Shown here: piece after piece, positions 24,611 to 33,069 of the stretch
Position numbering within the stretch: position 1 is the first letter of the stretch
How the letters are laid out: every line of letters starts with the position of its first letter
From: Cellulosimicrobium cellulans
Lineage (GTDB): Bacteria; Actinomycetota; Actinomycetes; Actinomycetales; Cellulomonadaceae
Assembly (NCBI RefSeq): GCF_016907755.1
Contig: NZ_JAFBCN010000001.1
Coordinates: 372,001-436,000 of the forward strand
Length of the DNA: 64,000 nucleotides
Reading direction: 5' to 3'
Notes under the pieces: generated by a model
Told to the model about the DNA's origin: nothing
Database searches by the model: none
The model's input: the letters and a program-made list of their open reading frames with translations, nothing else
Program-made: the position numbers and the translations under genes

Positions 24611-25576
24611 ATGAGCAGCGGGATGTACGGGGCCGACATCGAGGCCCTGCGCTCGCTCGCGGGCCGCGTGGCGGACGGCGCACAGGCCCTGGAGCTGGCC
24701 GCGGCGGCGATCGAGACGGCCGTGGGCCGAGCGCGCTGGGAGGGCTCCGACGCCGCCGAGTTCCGCACCGCGTGGACGTCGACCCTGCGGCCGAGCCTGA
24801 CGGGCACCGCCGCGCTGCTCACGGACGCCGCCGACCTCCTGCGCGGCAACGCCGAGCAGCAGGACGCGACGAGCCGCGACGGTGGCCCGGGCGGGCCGGG
24901 CGGGCCGGGCGGGCCGGGCGGGCCGGGCGGGCCGGGCGGCCCCGGTGGGCCCGGCGGACCGGGTTCTCCGGGTGGGCCAGGCGATCCGGTGACCCGGGGT
25001 GGCGACGGTGGTCCGCCGGACTGGCTGGTCCCGCCGTCGTGGCTCACGACGGACATGACCCAGGGCGGCGTGCTCAACTGGGTCGCGTCCCAGGGAGTCG
25101 ACGCCTGGGCCGCGATGAACAAGCTCGACGACCCGCTCAACGTGGCGGGGCTCGCGGACAACCTCGCGTCCGCCGGCAAGGTGCTCAAGGGCGCCGGGTT
25201 CGTGTTCGACGGCTACTCGGTGTACAGCGGCTCGGTGCAGGCGTGGGAGGGCTTCGCGGAGGGCGACGGGTTCAAGGGGACGGACGGCGTCATCACCGCG
25301 GGGCTCGGCGCCGCCGGCATCGGCGCGGCGATCTTCCTCGCGAGCAACCCGGTCGGTTGGGCGATCGCGGGTGCGGGAGCCGTGTGGGGCGTCGCGACCC
25401 TGCTCTCCGGCGACGTCCCCGTGACGAAGCGCATCGCCGACGGCGCGGGCTGGCTGTGGGATCGTGGGGGCGACCTCGCCGACGGTGCCGCCGACCTCGC
25501 CGGCGACGTGTGGGACGCGGGCGGGGACTTCGTCGACGGGGCGACCGAGACGCTGAAGAAGGTATGGCCGTGGTGA
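24611..25576 (+). CDS. WXG100-type secreted protein with collagen-like linker, module 2
   Basis: 321 residues. The N-terminal WXG100 hairpin (about residues 1-90) starts [20 protein letters not shown] and turns at W43-E44-G45; residues align with the module 1 protein at GM[WY]GAD, W-x-G-x-D-A and LRxNAEQQ. A run of GGP triplets, about 11 units, forms a stiff collagen-like linker (residues 91-123). The C-terminal half has a hydrophobic Gly/Ala segment ([23 protein letters not shown]) and a tail with repeated GD and AD units. The ATG at 24611 follows GAGGA; an upstream in-frame ATG would add 9 residues. It is probably a type VII substrate. Confidence 0.82.
   Translation: MSSGMYGADIEALRSLAGRVADGAQALELAAAAIETAVGRARWEGSDAAEFRTAWTSTLRPSLTGTAALLTDAADLLRGNAEQQDATSRDGGPGGPGGPGGPGGPGGPGGPGGPGGPGSPGGPGDPVTRGGDGGPPDWLVPPSWLTTDMTQGGVLNWVASQGVDAWAAMNKLDDPLNVAGLADNLASAGKVLKGAGFVFDGYSVYSGSVQAWEGFAEGDGFKGTDGVITAGLGAAGIGAAIFLASNPVGWAIAGAGAVWGVATLLSGDVPVTKRIADGAGWLWDRGGDLADGAADLAGDVWDAGGDFVDGATETLKKVWPW
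24881..24980 (+). repeat. 9-bp tandem repeat encoding GGP triplets
   Basis: About ten copies of GGGCCGGGC (codons for Gly-Gly-Pro) lie inside the WXG100 gene. The central copies are nearly identical and the outer ones degenerate, pointing to recent slippage expansion. Copy number likely varies between strains. Confidence 0.85.
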
Positions 25577-25631
25577 CCGCGGCGCACGCGCCGGACCGGG
25601 GCCACGGTCCGCACGAGGAGAGGGACGACCG

Positions 25632-26273
25632 ATGACCACGCAGACCGAGGCGGCGAGCCGTCCGGACGACGGGCTCATCGAGCTCACGGGGCCGGAGCTG
25701 CTCGTGCTCCTGTCGCTCAACGAGGGACCTGCCGCCACGAGGACGCGCGAGAACCTGCGCCTTCCCGACGTGCCCGCCGACTCCCCCCTCCTCGCGGCGG
25801 GGCTCAGCTCGCTCGTCGTGCGGCGGCTCGCGCGTGTCGAGGGCGAGGTGCTCGCACCCGTCGGCAACGTCGTCCCGCTCACGCGCGTCCTCACGACCGC
25901 GACCGAGTGGGTGGAGGCGGCGGCGATCGCGGACGAGCGCACCAACGCCGCGCTGCTCGTCGGCGCGCAGGGCGGTGCGGTCGTGCTCGAGCCGCGCCCG
26001 TTCGGCATCTGGCACGTGCGCCCGCTCCAGATGGGCGACCCTCTGCCCGACGCCGCGTCGCGGTTCGTCCGGGCCGCGTTCGCGCAGCTCCCGGGGCGGC
26101 CGTTCGGGGGGAGCGTCAAGGTCGTCGACGCGTCCGGGGCCCGCACGGCCGCCGTCCGCGTCGAGAGCGACGGGACGTGGGAGATGACGAGCGGTCCGGC
26201 GGGCGACGAGCCCGCACCGTCCCCCATCTCGCCCGACCCGACGTTCGGCGTGCTCGCGACCGCGGTCGCCTGA
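25632..26273 (+). CDS. WXG100-module partner protein 2 (unknown function)
   Basis: 213 residues, soluble. The N-terminal part (LIELTGPELLVLLSLNEG, then GLSSLVVRRLARVEGEVLAP) looks like a small helical, winged-helix-like domain. It is followed by a beta-rich body (NAALLVGAQGGAVVLEPRPFGIWHVRPL). Helix order and spacing resemble the partner of WXG100 module 1 (11484-12299). GAGGAGAGGGACGACCG precedes the ATG. Paralogy is judged by eye and is moderate. An EspG-like chaperone or immunity role would fit but is not shown. Confidence 0.7.
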   Translation: MTTQTEAASRPDDGLIELTGPELLVLLSLNEGPAATRTRENLRLPDVPADSPLLAAGLSSLVVRRLARVEGEVLAPVGNVVPLTRVLTTATEWVEAAAIADERTNAALLVGAQGGAVVLEPRPFGIWHVRPLQMGDPLPDAASRFVRAAFAQLPGRPFGGSVKVVDASGARTAAVRVESDGTWEMTSGPAGDEPAPSPISPDPTFGVLATAVA

Positions 26274-26283
26274 CCGGCGCCCC

Positions 26284-26826
26284 TCAGAGGTCCTGGAGCG
26301 ACGCCTCGCGCTCGTCGTAGGCGCTGCGCGCGGCGGCGATGCGCTCCTGGTGCGCCTCGGTCCACACGACGAGCGCCTTGGTCGTCGCGTGGAGGGAGCG
26401 CCCCATCTCGGTGAGGGCGTAGTCGACGCGCGGCGGGACGGTCGGGTAGACCGTGCGCTCGACGATGCCGTCGCGCTCGAGCTGGCGCAGCGTGCGCGAC
26501 AGCATGCGCTGGCTGATCCCGTCGATCTCGCGCTTGAGCTCGGTGAAGCGCATGACCCGGCGGTCGAGCAGCGCGATGGCGAGCAGCGACCACTTGTCCG
26601 CGATGCGGTCGAGGATCTGGCGCACCTCGCAGTCCTCGCGCGCGTCCCACTGCCAGACCTCGACGTCGCTCTCCCACTTGGCCGGTGGGCAGCCGTGCCG
26701 GCCCTCGGGGGTCGGGACGTCGTCGGACGCGCCGGCGCGAGCAGCCTCGTGCCCGTCCGCGGACCGTCCGCGCGCCGCCACGGTATCCACGGTGATACCA
26801 GGTGAGTCGAATGTGCCGTCTTCCAT
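26284..26826 (-). CDS. HxlR-family transcriptional regulator
   Basis: 180 residues. The HxlR core (about residues 65-165) is canonical: CEVRQILDRIADKWSLLAIALLDRRVMRFTELKREIDGISQRMLSRTLRQLERDGIVERTVYPTVPPRVDYALT. The N-terminal extension of about 60 residues is longer than usual and carries CPPAKW; a downstream start is possible. A GGTATC/GATACC palindrome lies inside this extension (26782-26799), which would make sense if the true start were further in. It is divergent from the MFS transporter, which it probably represses. Confidence 0.88.
   Translation of the reverse strand: MEDGTFDSPGITVDTVAARGRSADGHEAARAGASDDVPTPEGRHGCPPAKWESDVEVWQWDAREDCEVRQILDRIADKWSLLAIALLDRRVMRFTELKREIDGISQRMLSRTLRQLERDGIVERTVYPTVPPRVDYALTEMGRSLHATTKALVVWTEAHQERIAAARSAYDEREASLQDL
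26782..26799. promoter_or_regulatory. inverted repeat GGTATC-N6-GATACC
   Basis: A perfect 6-bp inverted repeat with a 6-nt spacer, inside the annotated 5' end of the HxlR gene. It resembles the half-sites of the divergent promoter 60-90 bp away, so it may be an additional HxlR site. Confidence 0.45.
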
Positions 26827-26852
26827 GCCTCCTGATCCTGTCCCACGATGGG

Positions 26853-26891
26853 CTCGGTATCAAGAGGTAACCGAGTACCGAGAGGTGCTCA
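26853..26891. promoter_or_regulatory. tandem HxlR-type operators in divergent promoter
   Basis: CTCGGT (26853-26858) and ACCGAG (26870-26875) form an inverted repeat, with an overlapping GGTATC...GTAACC pair. A second imperfect repeat, GAGTACC...GGTGCTC, spans 26874-26891, where it meets the AGGAGG of the MFS gene. Two such sites between divergent genes fit cooperative binding of HxlR dimers. Confidence 0.55.
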
Positions 26892-26908
26892 GGAGGAAGG
26901 GGACGTTC

Positions 26909-28411
26909 ATGACCGACGGGACGACGAGCCGCAGCCGCGAGAGCGTGCGGGCGGCCGCACGCTTCACCCTCCGGGACTGGGGGCTGCTCCTCGTGCTGTG
27001 CGGGGCGATCTTCCTGGAGGGCAGCGACATCGCGATGCTCTCTGTCGCGCTCCCGGGCATCCGTGCCGACCTGGGGCTCGCGACGGGCGAGCTGGGCGGC
27101 GTCGTGACGGCGTACGTCGTCGGGTACGGCGGGTTCATGCTGCTCGGCGGGCGCGCGGCCGACCTCTACGGCCGCCGCCGGATGTTCGTCCTCTGGCTGC
27201 TCGTCTTCCTCGTCTTCTCGGGGCTCGGCGGGTTCGCGACCGACGCCTGGATGCTCCTGCTGTCACGCTTCGTCACGGGCGTCGCGGCCGGGTTCCTCAC
27301 GCCGGCCGGGATGTCGCTCATCACGACGTCGTTCGCCGAGGGGCCGCGCCGCAACCGCGCGCTCGTCGTCTACGGCGCCGCGGGCGCGGCGGGCTTCTCG
27401 CTCGGGCTCGTCGTGGGCGGGCTCCTGGCCGCGATCCACTGGCGGTGGGTCTTCTTCGCCCCGGTGCTCCTCGCCGTCGTGCTCCTCGCACTGGCCCTGG
27501 TCACGGTCCCGCGCGACACGACGGGCCGCGTCCGCGGCGCGCTCGACGTCCTCGGCGCCGTCCTGGCGACGGGCGCCATGGTCCTGCTCGCCGTCGGCAT
27601 CGTGCGGCTCGAGCACCCGGGCGAGGGGCTCGCGTGGACGGTCGCCGCGCTCGGGGGCGGTGCCGTGCTCCTCGCGGCGTTCGTCGCACGGCAGCGCCGG
27701 GCCCCGCACCCGCTCCTCCCGCTGCGGCTCTTCCGCTCGACCGAGCTCGTGCGGGCGAACGTCACGGCGGTGCTCTTCGCGGGCGGGTTCTACGGGTTCC
27801 AGGTGCTCCTCACGCTCTACCTGCAGGAGCTGCGGGGCTGGACGCCGCTGCAGACCGGGCTCGCGATGCTCCTCATGGCGATCGACGTCGTCCTCGCGCC
27901 CGTGCTCACGCCGCGCCTCGTGGAGCGGTTCGGGGTGCCACGCGTGATCGTCGGGGGGCTCGTCGCCGGGACGCTCGCCGCGGCGTGGTTCCTCGCGTCG
28001 GGGCTCGACTGGACGTACGCCGTGATGGTCCCGTCGATGGCGCTCGTCGGGGTCGCGTTCGCCCTGGTCTACGGGCCGATCGCCATCGCGGCGACCACGG
28101 GCGTGACCGACGCGGAGCAGGGGGTGGCCGGCGGCGTGCTCAACACGGCGTTCCAGCTCGGCGCGGCGATCGGCATCTCCGCGGCGACGGCCGTCAGCGT
28201 CCTCGCCCTCGGGGACGCGACGGGGCCGGAGGCGGGCCTCGCCGCGTTCCACACCGCGCTGTGGGTCCCGGTCGCGGCGTTCGCCCTCGCGGGGGTCGCG
28301 ATGGGAGCGCCGCGCCGTCGTCGGGCCACCACCGCGCCCGCGGCGCCTGAGCGGACGACCGCGCTCGACGACGCAGGTCACGTCCCGGAGCCGGCCCCCG
28401 CCACCCGCTGA
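26909..28411 (+). CDS. MFS transporter, DHA2-like drug efflux
   Basis: 500 residues with about 14 hydrophobic segments. The first helix contains GAIFLEGSDIAMLSVALPGIRADLG, the D-x-x-M/I-x-x-VALP motif D1 of drug:H+ antiporters. Motif A is GGRAADLYGRRRMF, and motif C-like glycines occur in GAAGAAGFSLGLVVGG. AGGAGGAAGG precedes the ATG. It is controlled by the divergent HxlR, suggesting efflux of a quinone-like or electrophilic toxicant. The stop codon lies within the arm of a long palindrome. Confidence 0.9.
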   Translation: MTDGTTSRSRESVRAAARFTLRDWGLLLVLCGAIFLEGSDIAMLSVALPGIRADLGLATGELGGVVTAYVVGYGGFMLLGGRAADLYGRRRMFVLWLLVFLVFSGLGGFATDAWMLLLSRFVTGVAAGFLTPAGMSLITTSFAEGPRRNRALVVYGAAGAAGFSLGLVVGGLLAAIHWRWVFFAPVLLAVVLLALALVTVPRDTTGRVRGALDVLGAVLATGAMVLLAVGIVRLEHPGEGLAWTVAALGGGAVLLAAFVARQRRAPHPLLPLRLFRSTELVRANVTAVLFAGGFYGFQVLLTLYLQELRGWTPLQTGLAMLLMAIDVVLAPVLTPRLVERFGVPRVIVGGLVAGTLAAAWFLASGLDWTYAVMVPSMALVGVAFALVYGPIAIAATTGVTDAEQGVAGGVLNTAFQLGAAIGISAATAVSVLALGDATGPEAGLAAFHTALWVPVAAFALAGVAMGAPRRRRATTAPAAPERTTALDDAGHVPEPAPATR

Positions 28412-28468
28412 GTGCTGGGTATGTGTCGTCGTCAGGGGATCCGGACGACACATACCCAGCACTCAGCG
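28406..28468. terminator. GAGTGC-type palindrome 3 (25-bp perfect stem)
   Basis: Arms at 28406-28430 and 28444-28468 are perfect inverted repeats beginning CGCTGAGTGCTGGGTATG, with a 13-nt loop. The TGA of the left arm is the MFS stop codon. The ends (TGAGTGC...GCACTCA) match the palindromes at 14381 and 54433, but the inner sequence differs. Probable terminator. Confidence 0.8.
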
Positions 28469-28820
28469 AGCGGGCGGGCAGCGAGAAGCCCGCGGGCTGG
28501 AGGGTTCCTCCTGTCGTGCTGGACGAGGGCACGACGCCCGCGGGCTCCGGTGGTTGCGTGGTACTCGCTCGCCGTCGGGCGCCTCCCCTCGGGAGACCCC
28601 GCCCGGTTCACGGGCTCACCGCATCCGGTCCGTTGCTGGATCGGTTGCGCGACGACTAGCGCGCAACCACCTCACGAGTCCGAAGAATCTTCACTTCCAG
28701 GACCACCTCCTTTCGCGTGTACGACGACGGTACGTCCGCCCCCGCGGACGGCGCCAGGGGTTTTCGCGCACGGCGTGGAGACGTCGCGCGGTGACACGTC
28801 GTGCGGTGAGGCGCCGGGAG
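28469..28820. other. non-coding gap between convergent genes
   Basis: About 350 bp with no supported gene. It holds a 9-bp stem-loop GGTTGCGCG (28643-28651) / CGCGCAACC (28660-28668) and a slightly AT-richer patch around 28680-28715. Short open frames here have poor codon bias. It may be remnant sequence; I see no promoter for the flanking genes, both of which end into it. Confidence 0.5.
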
Positions 28821-29729
28821 TCAGGCGGGACGCAGGTGCGCCCACTCCTCGGGGTAGTCGTCGAGCCACGCGGCGAACGACTGCGCGGGGCGCTCGACGA
28901 GGCGGGGGACGACGTCGCTCACGTGCGCGAGCTCGCCCGCGGCGATCGCCGTGTACGACGACACCCACCCGTCGACCTCGAACTGCGGCACCCCGTAGCT
29001 CTCGCGCGACGCGTACGCCTCCTCGACGGTCTCGGCGTGGTACGTGATCTCGCGACCCGTGGCGGCGGCCAGGGACTCCGCGACCTCGCCGAGCGTGAGG
29101 GCCTCGGGCCCCGTGACACCGTAGGTGGCGCCGTCGTGGCGGTGCGCGTCGGCGTCGAGCAGGACGACGGTCGCGACGTCCGCGATGTCGTCGTGCGACA
29201 CGGACGCGACCCGGCCGTCGCCCGCGGGTCCGCGGATCACGCCGTCGTCGCCGACCATGAGCGCGAGCCCGCGGTGGTACAGGTTGTCGCGCAGGAACGT
29301 GTGGCGCACGCCCGTCGCGCGGATGTACTCCTCGGTGCGCCAGTGGTCGCGCGCGAACGTGAAGACGGCGTCCGGCGCCGCACCGACGAACGACACGTAG
29401 ACGATGTGCCCCACCCCGGCGGCGATGGCGGCGTCGACCGCCGCGCGGTGCTGCGCGACGCGGTCGAGGTCCTCGCGGGCGGACACGAGGAACACGGTGT
29501 CGACGTCCGTGAACGCCGCGACCATCCCGCGCGTGTCCGTGTACCCGCCGACGACGGCGACGTCCGACTCCGGGAGAGGGTCGTCGCCGAGGCTGGGCGC
29601 CCGCGCGGCGTCGCGCACGACGAGGCGCTGGGTCGCGCCCTCGGCGGCGAGGCGGAACGCGAGCTTCGACCCCAGGAGCCCGCTCGCGCCCGTCACGGCG
29701 ATCCGCCCCGACCCCGCCCCGATCATCAT
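28821..29729 (-). CDS. NmrA-like NAD(P)-binding oxidoreductase (atypical SDR)
   Basis: 302 residues. The Rossmann motif is IAVTGASGLLGSKLAFRLAAEG. RLVVRDAARAPSLGDD and a second-strand loop typical of NmrA/QOR2-like proteins follow, then VDTVFLVSAREDLDRVAQHRAAVDAAIAAGVGHIVYVSFVGAA. There is no YxxxK catalytic pair in the classical place, as in redox-sensing NmrA-like members. Overall length fits NAD(P)H-dependent quinone-oxidoreductase-like proteins. It reads alone on the minus strand. Confidence 0.87.
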   Translation of the reverse strand: MMIGAGSGRIAVTGASGLLGSKLAFRLAAEGATQRLVVRDAARAPSLGDDPLPESDVAVVGGYTDTRGMVAAFTDVDTVFLVSAREDLDRVAQHRAAVDAAIAAGVGHIVYVSFVGAAPDAVFTFARDHWRTEEYIRATGVRHTFLRDNLYHRGLALMVGDDGVIRGPAGDGRVASVSHDDIADVATVVLLDADAHRHDGATYGVTGPEALTLGEVAESLAAATGREITYHAETVEEAYASRESYGVPQFEVDGWVSSYTAIAAGELAHVSDVVPRLVERPAQSFAAWLDDYPEEWAHLRPA

Positions 29730-29815
29730 GTCCTCACGGTAGACGCGGCGGTCGCGGGGCGCCCGACGACGGCGTGCCCCGCGAGGAGCGCGCGCGACTC
29801 CCGCAGAATGGGCTC

Positions 29816-30337
29816 ATGACCAGTGCCGAGGCCCCCGCGCCCTACCGCGTCATGACCGTCTGCACCGGCAACATCTGCCGGTCCCCCATGGCCGAGGTGG
29901 TGCTGCGCGACCGGTTCGAGGCCGCCGGGCTCGGAGGCCGCGTCGTCGTCGACTCGACGGGGATCAGCGACGAGGAGCGGGGGAACCCGATCGACCGCCG
30001 TGCGCGCAGCGTCCTCGCCGAGCACGGGTACGTCGTCGACGGGACGCACCGCGCCCGCCAGGTGCGCGCGGGCGACCTCGCCGCGCGGGACCTCGTGCTC
30101 GCGATGACGTCCCAGCACGCGCGCGCCCTGCGGCGCCTCGACGACGACGCCCCGGTGCGGATGTACCGCTCGTTCGACCCGGTGGCGCCCCGCGTCGCGC
30201 CGGGCGAGCCCGAGCACGTGCTCGACATCGCCGACCCCTGGTACGGCGGTCAGCAGGACTTCGAGGACTGCCTCGCCGAGGTCGAGGCCGCGGCGGACGG
30301 GATCGTGGACTTCGTGCGGGCGCAGCTCGACCAGTGA
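29816..30337 (+). CDS. low-molecular-weight protein tyrosine phosphatase
   Basis: 173 residues. The P-loop VCTGNICRSPMAE matches CX5RS at the N-terminus, with nucleophile Cys and Arg. The general acid Asp lies in IADPWYGG near residue 142, as in the family. It hydrolyses phosphotyrosine, or phosphoarginine in some members. The ATG at 29816 is preferred over an in-frame ATG 42 nt upstream, because the P-loop normally lies within 20 residues of the start. No tyrosine kinase or capsule genes are adjacent. Confidence 0.94.
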   Translation: MTSAEAPAPYRVMTVCTGNICRSPMAEVVLRDRFEAAGLGGRVVVDSTGISDEERGNPIDRRARSVLAEHGYVVDGTHRARQVRAGDLAARDLVLAMTSQHARALRRLDDDAPVRMYRSFDPVAPRVAPGEPEHVLDIADPWYGGQQDFEDCLAEVEAAADGIVDFVRAQLDQ

Positions 30338-30393
30338 TCCCCACCGGGGTCCGTCGCCCGCGGTGTCCGGCTCGGTGCCGGTTCAGTGCCGGT

Positions 30394-30981
30394 TCAGTGC
30401 CGCCGTGAGCCGCGGAGGCGCCGCTCTCCGCGCAGCCGCGAGCCCGGGTACCAGCGGAAGCGGTCGACGACGGCGTCCAGGGCGGGCACGCGCGTGAGCG
30501 TGGTGACCAGGGCGAAGCCGACTACGCCGCCGACGACGTTGAAGACCAGGTCGTTGACGTCCGCGATGTGGCCGCCGCCCAGAAGGTGCGCGGTGACGAG
30601 CTGGGTCACCTCGATCGCCAGGCTGAAGGCCGCCGCCGCGGCGACGGCACCCCACCACGACAGCCTCGCCGTCAGGAGCGGCACGAGCATCCCCAGCGGC
30701 ACGAACACGAGGATGTTCATCACCGCGTCGGCGACCTCGTAGTCCCTCAGCGGCACGAGTGCCAGGTGGGCGTTCCAGGGAGCGGTGGTCACCGGCTTGT
30801 CGAGGAAGATCGGGAACACGGTGTTCGCGACGACACCCGCGGCGTAGACCGCGAGCGCGAGCGCGACGGCGGCTCGCGGCACCGTCAGCCGACCCGCGCG
30901 GCGCAGGCGCCACAGCAGGGTCCCGAGCACGACGGCAGCGAGGGGCGCCACGACGGGAAGGACCGGTACCTCGCGAAACAC
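30394..30981 (-). CDS. VanZ-family membrane protein
   Basis: 195 residues from the GTG at 30981, preceded by AAGGAG. TM helices include PVVAPLAAVVLGTLLW, AAVALALAVYAAGVVANTVFP, a NILVFVPLGMLVPLL helix typical of VanZ, AAAAFSLAIEVTQLV and the diagnostic segment GGGHIADVNDLVFNVVGGVVGF. VanZ proteins are linked to low-level teicoplanin resistance and envelope stress, mechanism unclear. It lies 152 bp downstream of arr on the same strand. Confidence 0.88.
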   Translation of the reverse strand: MFREVPVLPVVAPLAAVVLGTLLWRLRRAGRLTVPRAAVALALAVYAAGVVANTVFPIFLDKPVTTAPWNAHLALVPLRDYEVADAVMNILVFVPLGMLVPLLTARLSWWGAVAAAAAFSLAIEVTQLVTAHLLGGGHIADVNDLVFNVVGGVVGFALVTTLTRVPALDAVVDRFRWYPGSRLRGERRLRGSRRH

Positions 30982-31133
30982 TCCTACCGCTCCTTCTGCT
31001 GGGCCGTACGCGACGTCGCCGACGGTAGTGCCGCCCCGCCGCCGGGGTATCCATCGACGGGGCGAACCCTGACCCGGCACCCTCCCCCTGTGGGGGTAGA
31101 CGACCCCTGCCCGATGCCTGGGCGCGGCAGCCC

Positions 31134-31544
31134 TCAGTTGATGATCTCGCCCCGCTCGTCGGACAGCAGTGCCGCCAGTCGCGCACGCCAGGACGCCAGC
31201 GCGTCCTCGCTCAGGCGCGGCCAGTCGGTGACCTCGCCGACGACCCGCAGCGGTGCGCTGCTGCGGTACGACTGCGTCGGGTTGCCCGGGAACTTCTTGT
31301 CGGTGACGTTGGGGTCGTCCTCGAACGGACCGGTCGGCTCGACCTGGTAGACCCGAGGTGCCGCGTCGCCGGCCGCGAGCTCGGCGGCGAGGCCGGCGCC
31401 GTCGACGAGTGCCGTGAAGTACACGTGGTTCATGGTGACCTCGGGCCGGTAGTTCGAACGGAAGCCCGCGGTCAGCAGGTCGCCCGTCCGGAGATCGGCC
31501 TTCGTGCCGTGGAAGAACGGCCCCTCGTCCAGTGCCTGGTTCAC
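31134..31544 (-). CDS. arr: NAD+-rifampin ADP-ribosyltransferase (Arr)
   Basis: 136 residues, the normal length. It inactivates rifamycins by ADP-ribosylating the C-23 hydroxyl, using NAD+, in the cytosol. Characteristic blocks are GPFFHGTKADLRTGDLL, FRSNYRPEVTMNHVYFTALVDG and VEPTGPFEDDPNVTDKKFPGNPTQSYR. The three catalytically important residues of mycobacterial Arr (His19, Tyr49, Asp84) correspond to His12, Tyr42 and Asp77 here, each shifted by exactly seven. Chromosomal arr genes are common in soil actinomycetes, so this is probably intrinsic rather than acquired; base composition equals its neighbours. Confidence 0.96.
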   Translation of the reverse strand: MNQALDEGPFFHGTKADLRTGDLLTAGFRSNYRPEVTMNHVYFTALVDGAGLAAELAAGDAAPRVYQVEPTGPFEDDPNVTDKKFPGNPTQSYRSSAPLRVVGEVTDWPRLSEDALASWRARLAALLSDERGEIIN

Positions 31545-31632
31545 GTGCCCACGGTAGGCCCATGACCCCCCGCAGGGCGGGACGCCCAGGGCGGGGGTGC
31601 GGTGTCGTGGGCCGGCCTCGTCCGGACTCCGT

Positions 31633-32817
31633 TCACCGGCGGCCGGCCCGGTTGCCGCGCAGCGTCCCGACGGCAGAGCCGACCGTGCGCGCGACGGCGC
31701 GCCCGGCGCGGTGGGCGCCCGCGCCGAGGCGGGAGAGCAGCGGGCCCAGCCGGCGCGACGCGGGCGGTGCGGCGTCGGGAGCGGGGGCGTCGACGTCGGG
31801 CACGACCAGGACGACGGGCGCGGGGCGCGGGAGGTACGCGCCGACCCACTGCGCGATGCGCCCGTACGCGAGCGCGCGCACGGGCCGGGCCGAGAGGACG
31901 ACGTCGTGCAGGGCGCCGTCCAGGCGCGCGACCGTGACGAGGTCGCCGAGCTGGACGGACCGCTGCGCGACGCCGTCCACGTCGATCGCCGTGTCCGTGT
32001 GCATCATCTCGGGCGTCCAGCGCGGGAGCAGCGTGCTGCGGGCGGAGAGCAGCACGAGCACCGGCGCCCCGATGGCCAGGCCGCGCGCGACCGTCTGCTG
32101 CCCGCGGAAGACGGCGGACAGCCACGCGGGCGTGGTGCGGAACCCGTGCTGGGGGCGCCACGCGAGGTCGTACGTCCACTCGCCGTCGAAGTCCTTGCTC
32201 ACCGAGCGCGTGTAGAAGCCGAGGTCGACGTTCGGCAGCGGGCGCGTCGGCGTGAGGCGGGCGCGGGCCCCGATCACGGGCTCGAGCAGCAGGCGTCCCA
32301 CCTCCCGCGTCTGGAACTCCAGCCACGGGCTGTTGAGGACGAGCGCCGCCGCGCGGCCGGGGTTCCGGGCGAGCCAGAGGCTGAGGGTCAGGCCCCCCGT
32401 GGAGTGGCCCATGAGCACGAGCTCGCGCGGTGAGCGCCCGTCACCGCGGTGGCCGATCGCCGTGAGCGCGGCCTCGATGTCCTCGTCGTACGCCCCGAGG
32501 TCCGTGACGAATCCCGGGGTCTGGCCGGGGCGCAGGCTGCGCCCGTACTTGCGCAGGTCGAGCGCGTGGAAGCGCGCGCCGTGCGCCTCCCAGAAGTCGG
32601 CGAGCTCGGTCTGGAAGAAGTAGTCCGACCAGCCGTGGACGTACAGGACGTCCAGGTAGGGGGCGGTTCCGTCGTCACCCCCGGCCGGGGTGCGGGCGCC
32701 CCCGGCCCGACGGCGGCGCACGAGCGTGGCGACGACGTCGCCCTCGTCGTCCGGGGCGAGCGGCAGCGTGAGCTGCTCGTAGTCGTCCCCGAGGACGTCG
32801 GGCTGCCAGTCGGCCAT
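31633..32817 (-). CDS. alpha/beta hydrolase, serine-aminopeptidase (S33/monoglyceride lipase-like) type
   Basis: 394 residues. VLYVHGWSDYFFQTELADFWEAHGARFHALDLRKYGRS gives the oxyanion-hole region. The nucleophile elbow is ELVLMGHSTGGLTLSLWLA (GHSTGG). NSPWLEFQTREVG follows in the cap region, and RLDGALHDVVLS near the C-terminus carries the catalytic His. The C-terminal 40 residues are a low-complexity Arg/Pro tail. No signal peptide, so probably an intracellular esterase or lipase. The next gene is a divergent secreted chitinase. Confidence 0.87.
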   Translation of the reverse strand: MADWQPDVLGDDYEQLTLPLAPDDEGDVVATLVRRRRAGGARTPAGGDDGTAPYLDVLYVHGWSDYFFQTELADFWEAHGARFHALDLRKYGRSLRPGQTPGFVTDLGAYDEDIEAALTAIGHRGDGRSPRELVLMGHSTGGLTLSLWLARNPGRAAALVLNSPWLEFQTREVGRLLLEPVIGARARLTPTRPLPNVDLGFYTRSVSKDFDGEWTYDLAWRPQHGFRTTPAWLSAVFRGQQTVARGLAIGAPVLVLLSARSTLLPRWTPEMMHTDTAIDVDGVAQRSVQLGDLVTVARLDGALHDVVLSARPVRALAYGRIAQWVGAYLPRPAPVVLVVPDVDAPAPDAAPPASRRLGPLLSRLGAGAHRAGRAVARTVGSAVGTLRGNRAGRR

Positions 32818-33069
32818 GCCGCCGACCCTAGGCGCGCGGGCGGGAGGCCGCTCGCGCGCGCTCGGTACGGGACACGTCGCCTCCCGGCCGGCCACGGCCG
32901 GGAGGTCCGGGACCACCCGTACCCCGCGCGCCCCCCCGCGCCCCGGCGAGCGGCGCGGATCGTGTGGTTCTCCCTCATGCGCGACGCGGTCGCGCGCTTG
33001 CAGACTGGCGGCATCATCGGCCGACGGCGCCCGTCTCGGCCGCCGTGCGACCGAACCCGAGGTGCCCCC

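Noticed and set aside
24500-26863. A 787-codon open frame on the minus strand across the WXG100 module
   Set aside because: It is the mirror of GC-rich genes on the other strand, has low-complexity Gly/Pro/Arg composition, no ribosome site and no recognisable domain.
28423-28659. A short plus-strand ORF (78 codons) after the MFS gene
   Set aside because: It starts within the terminator loop and arm, has no ribosome site and no typical codon bias.
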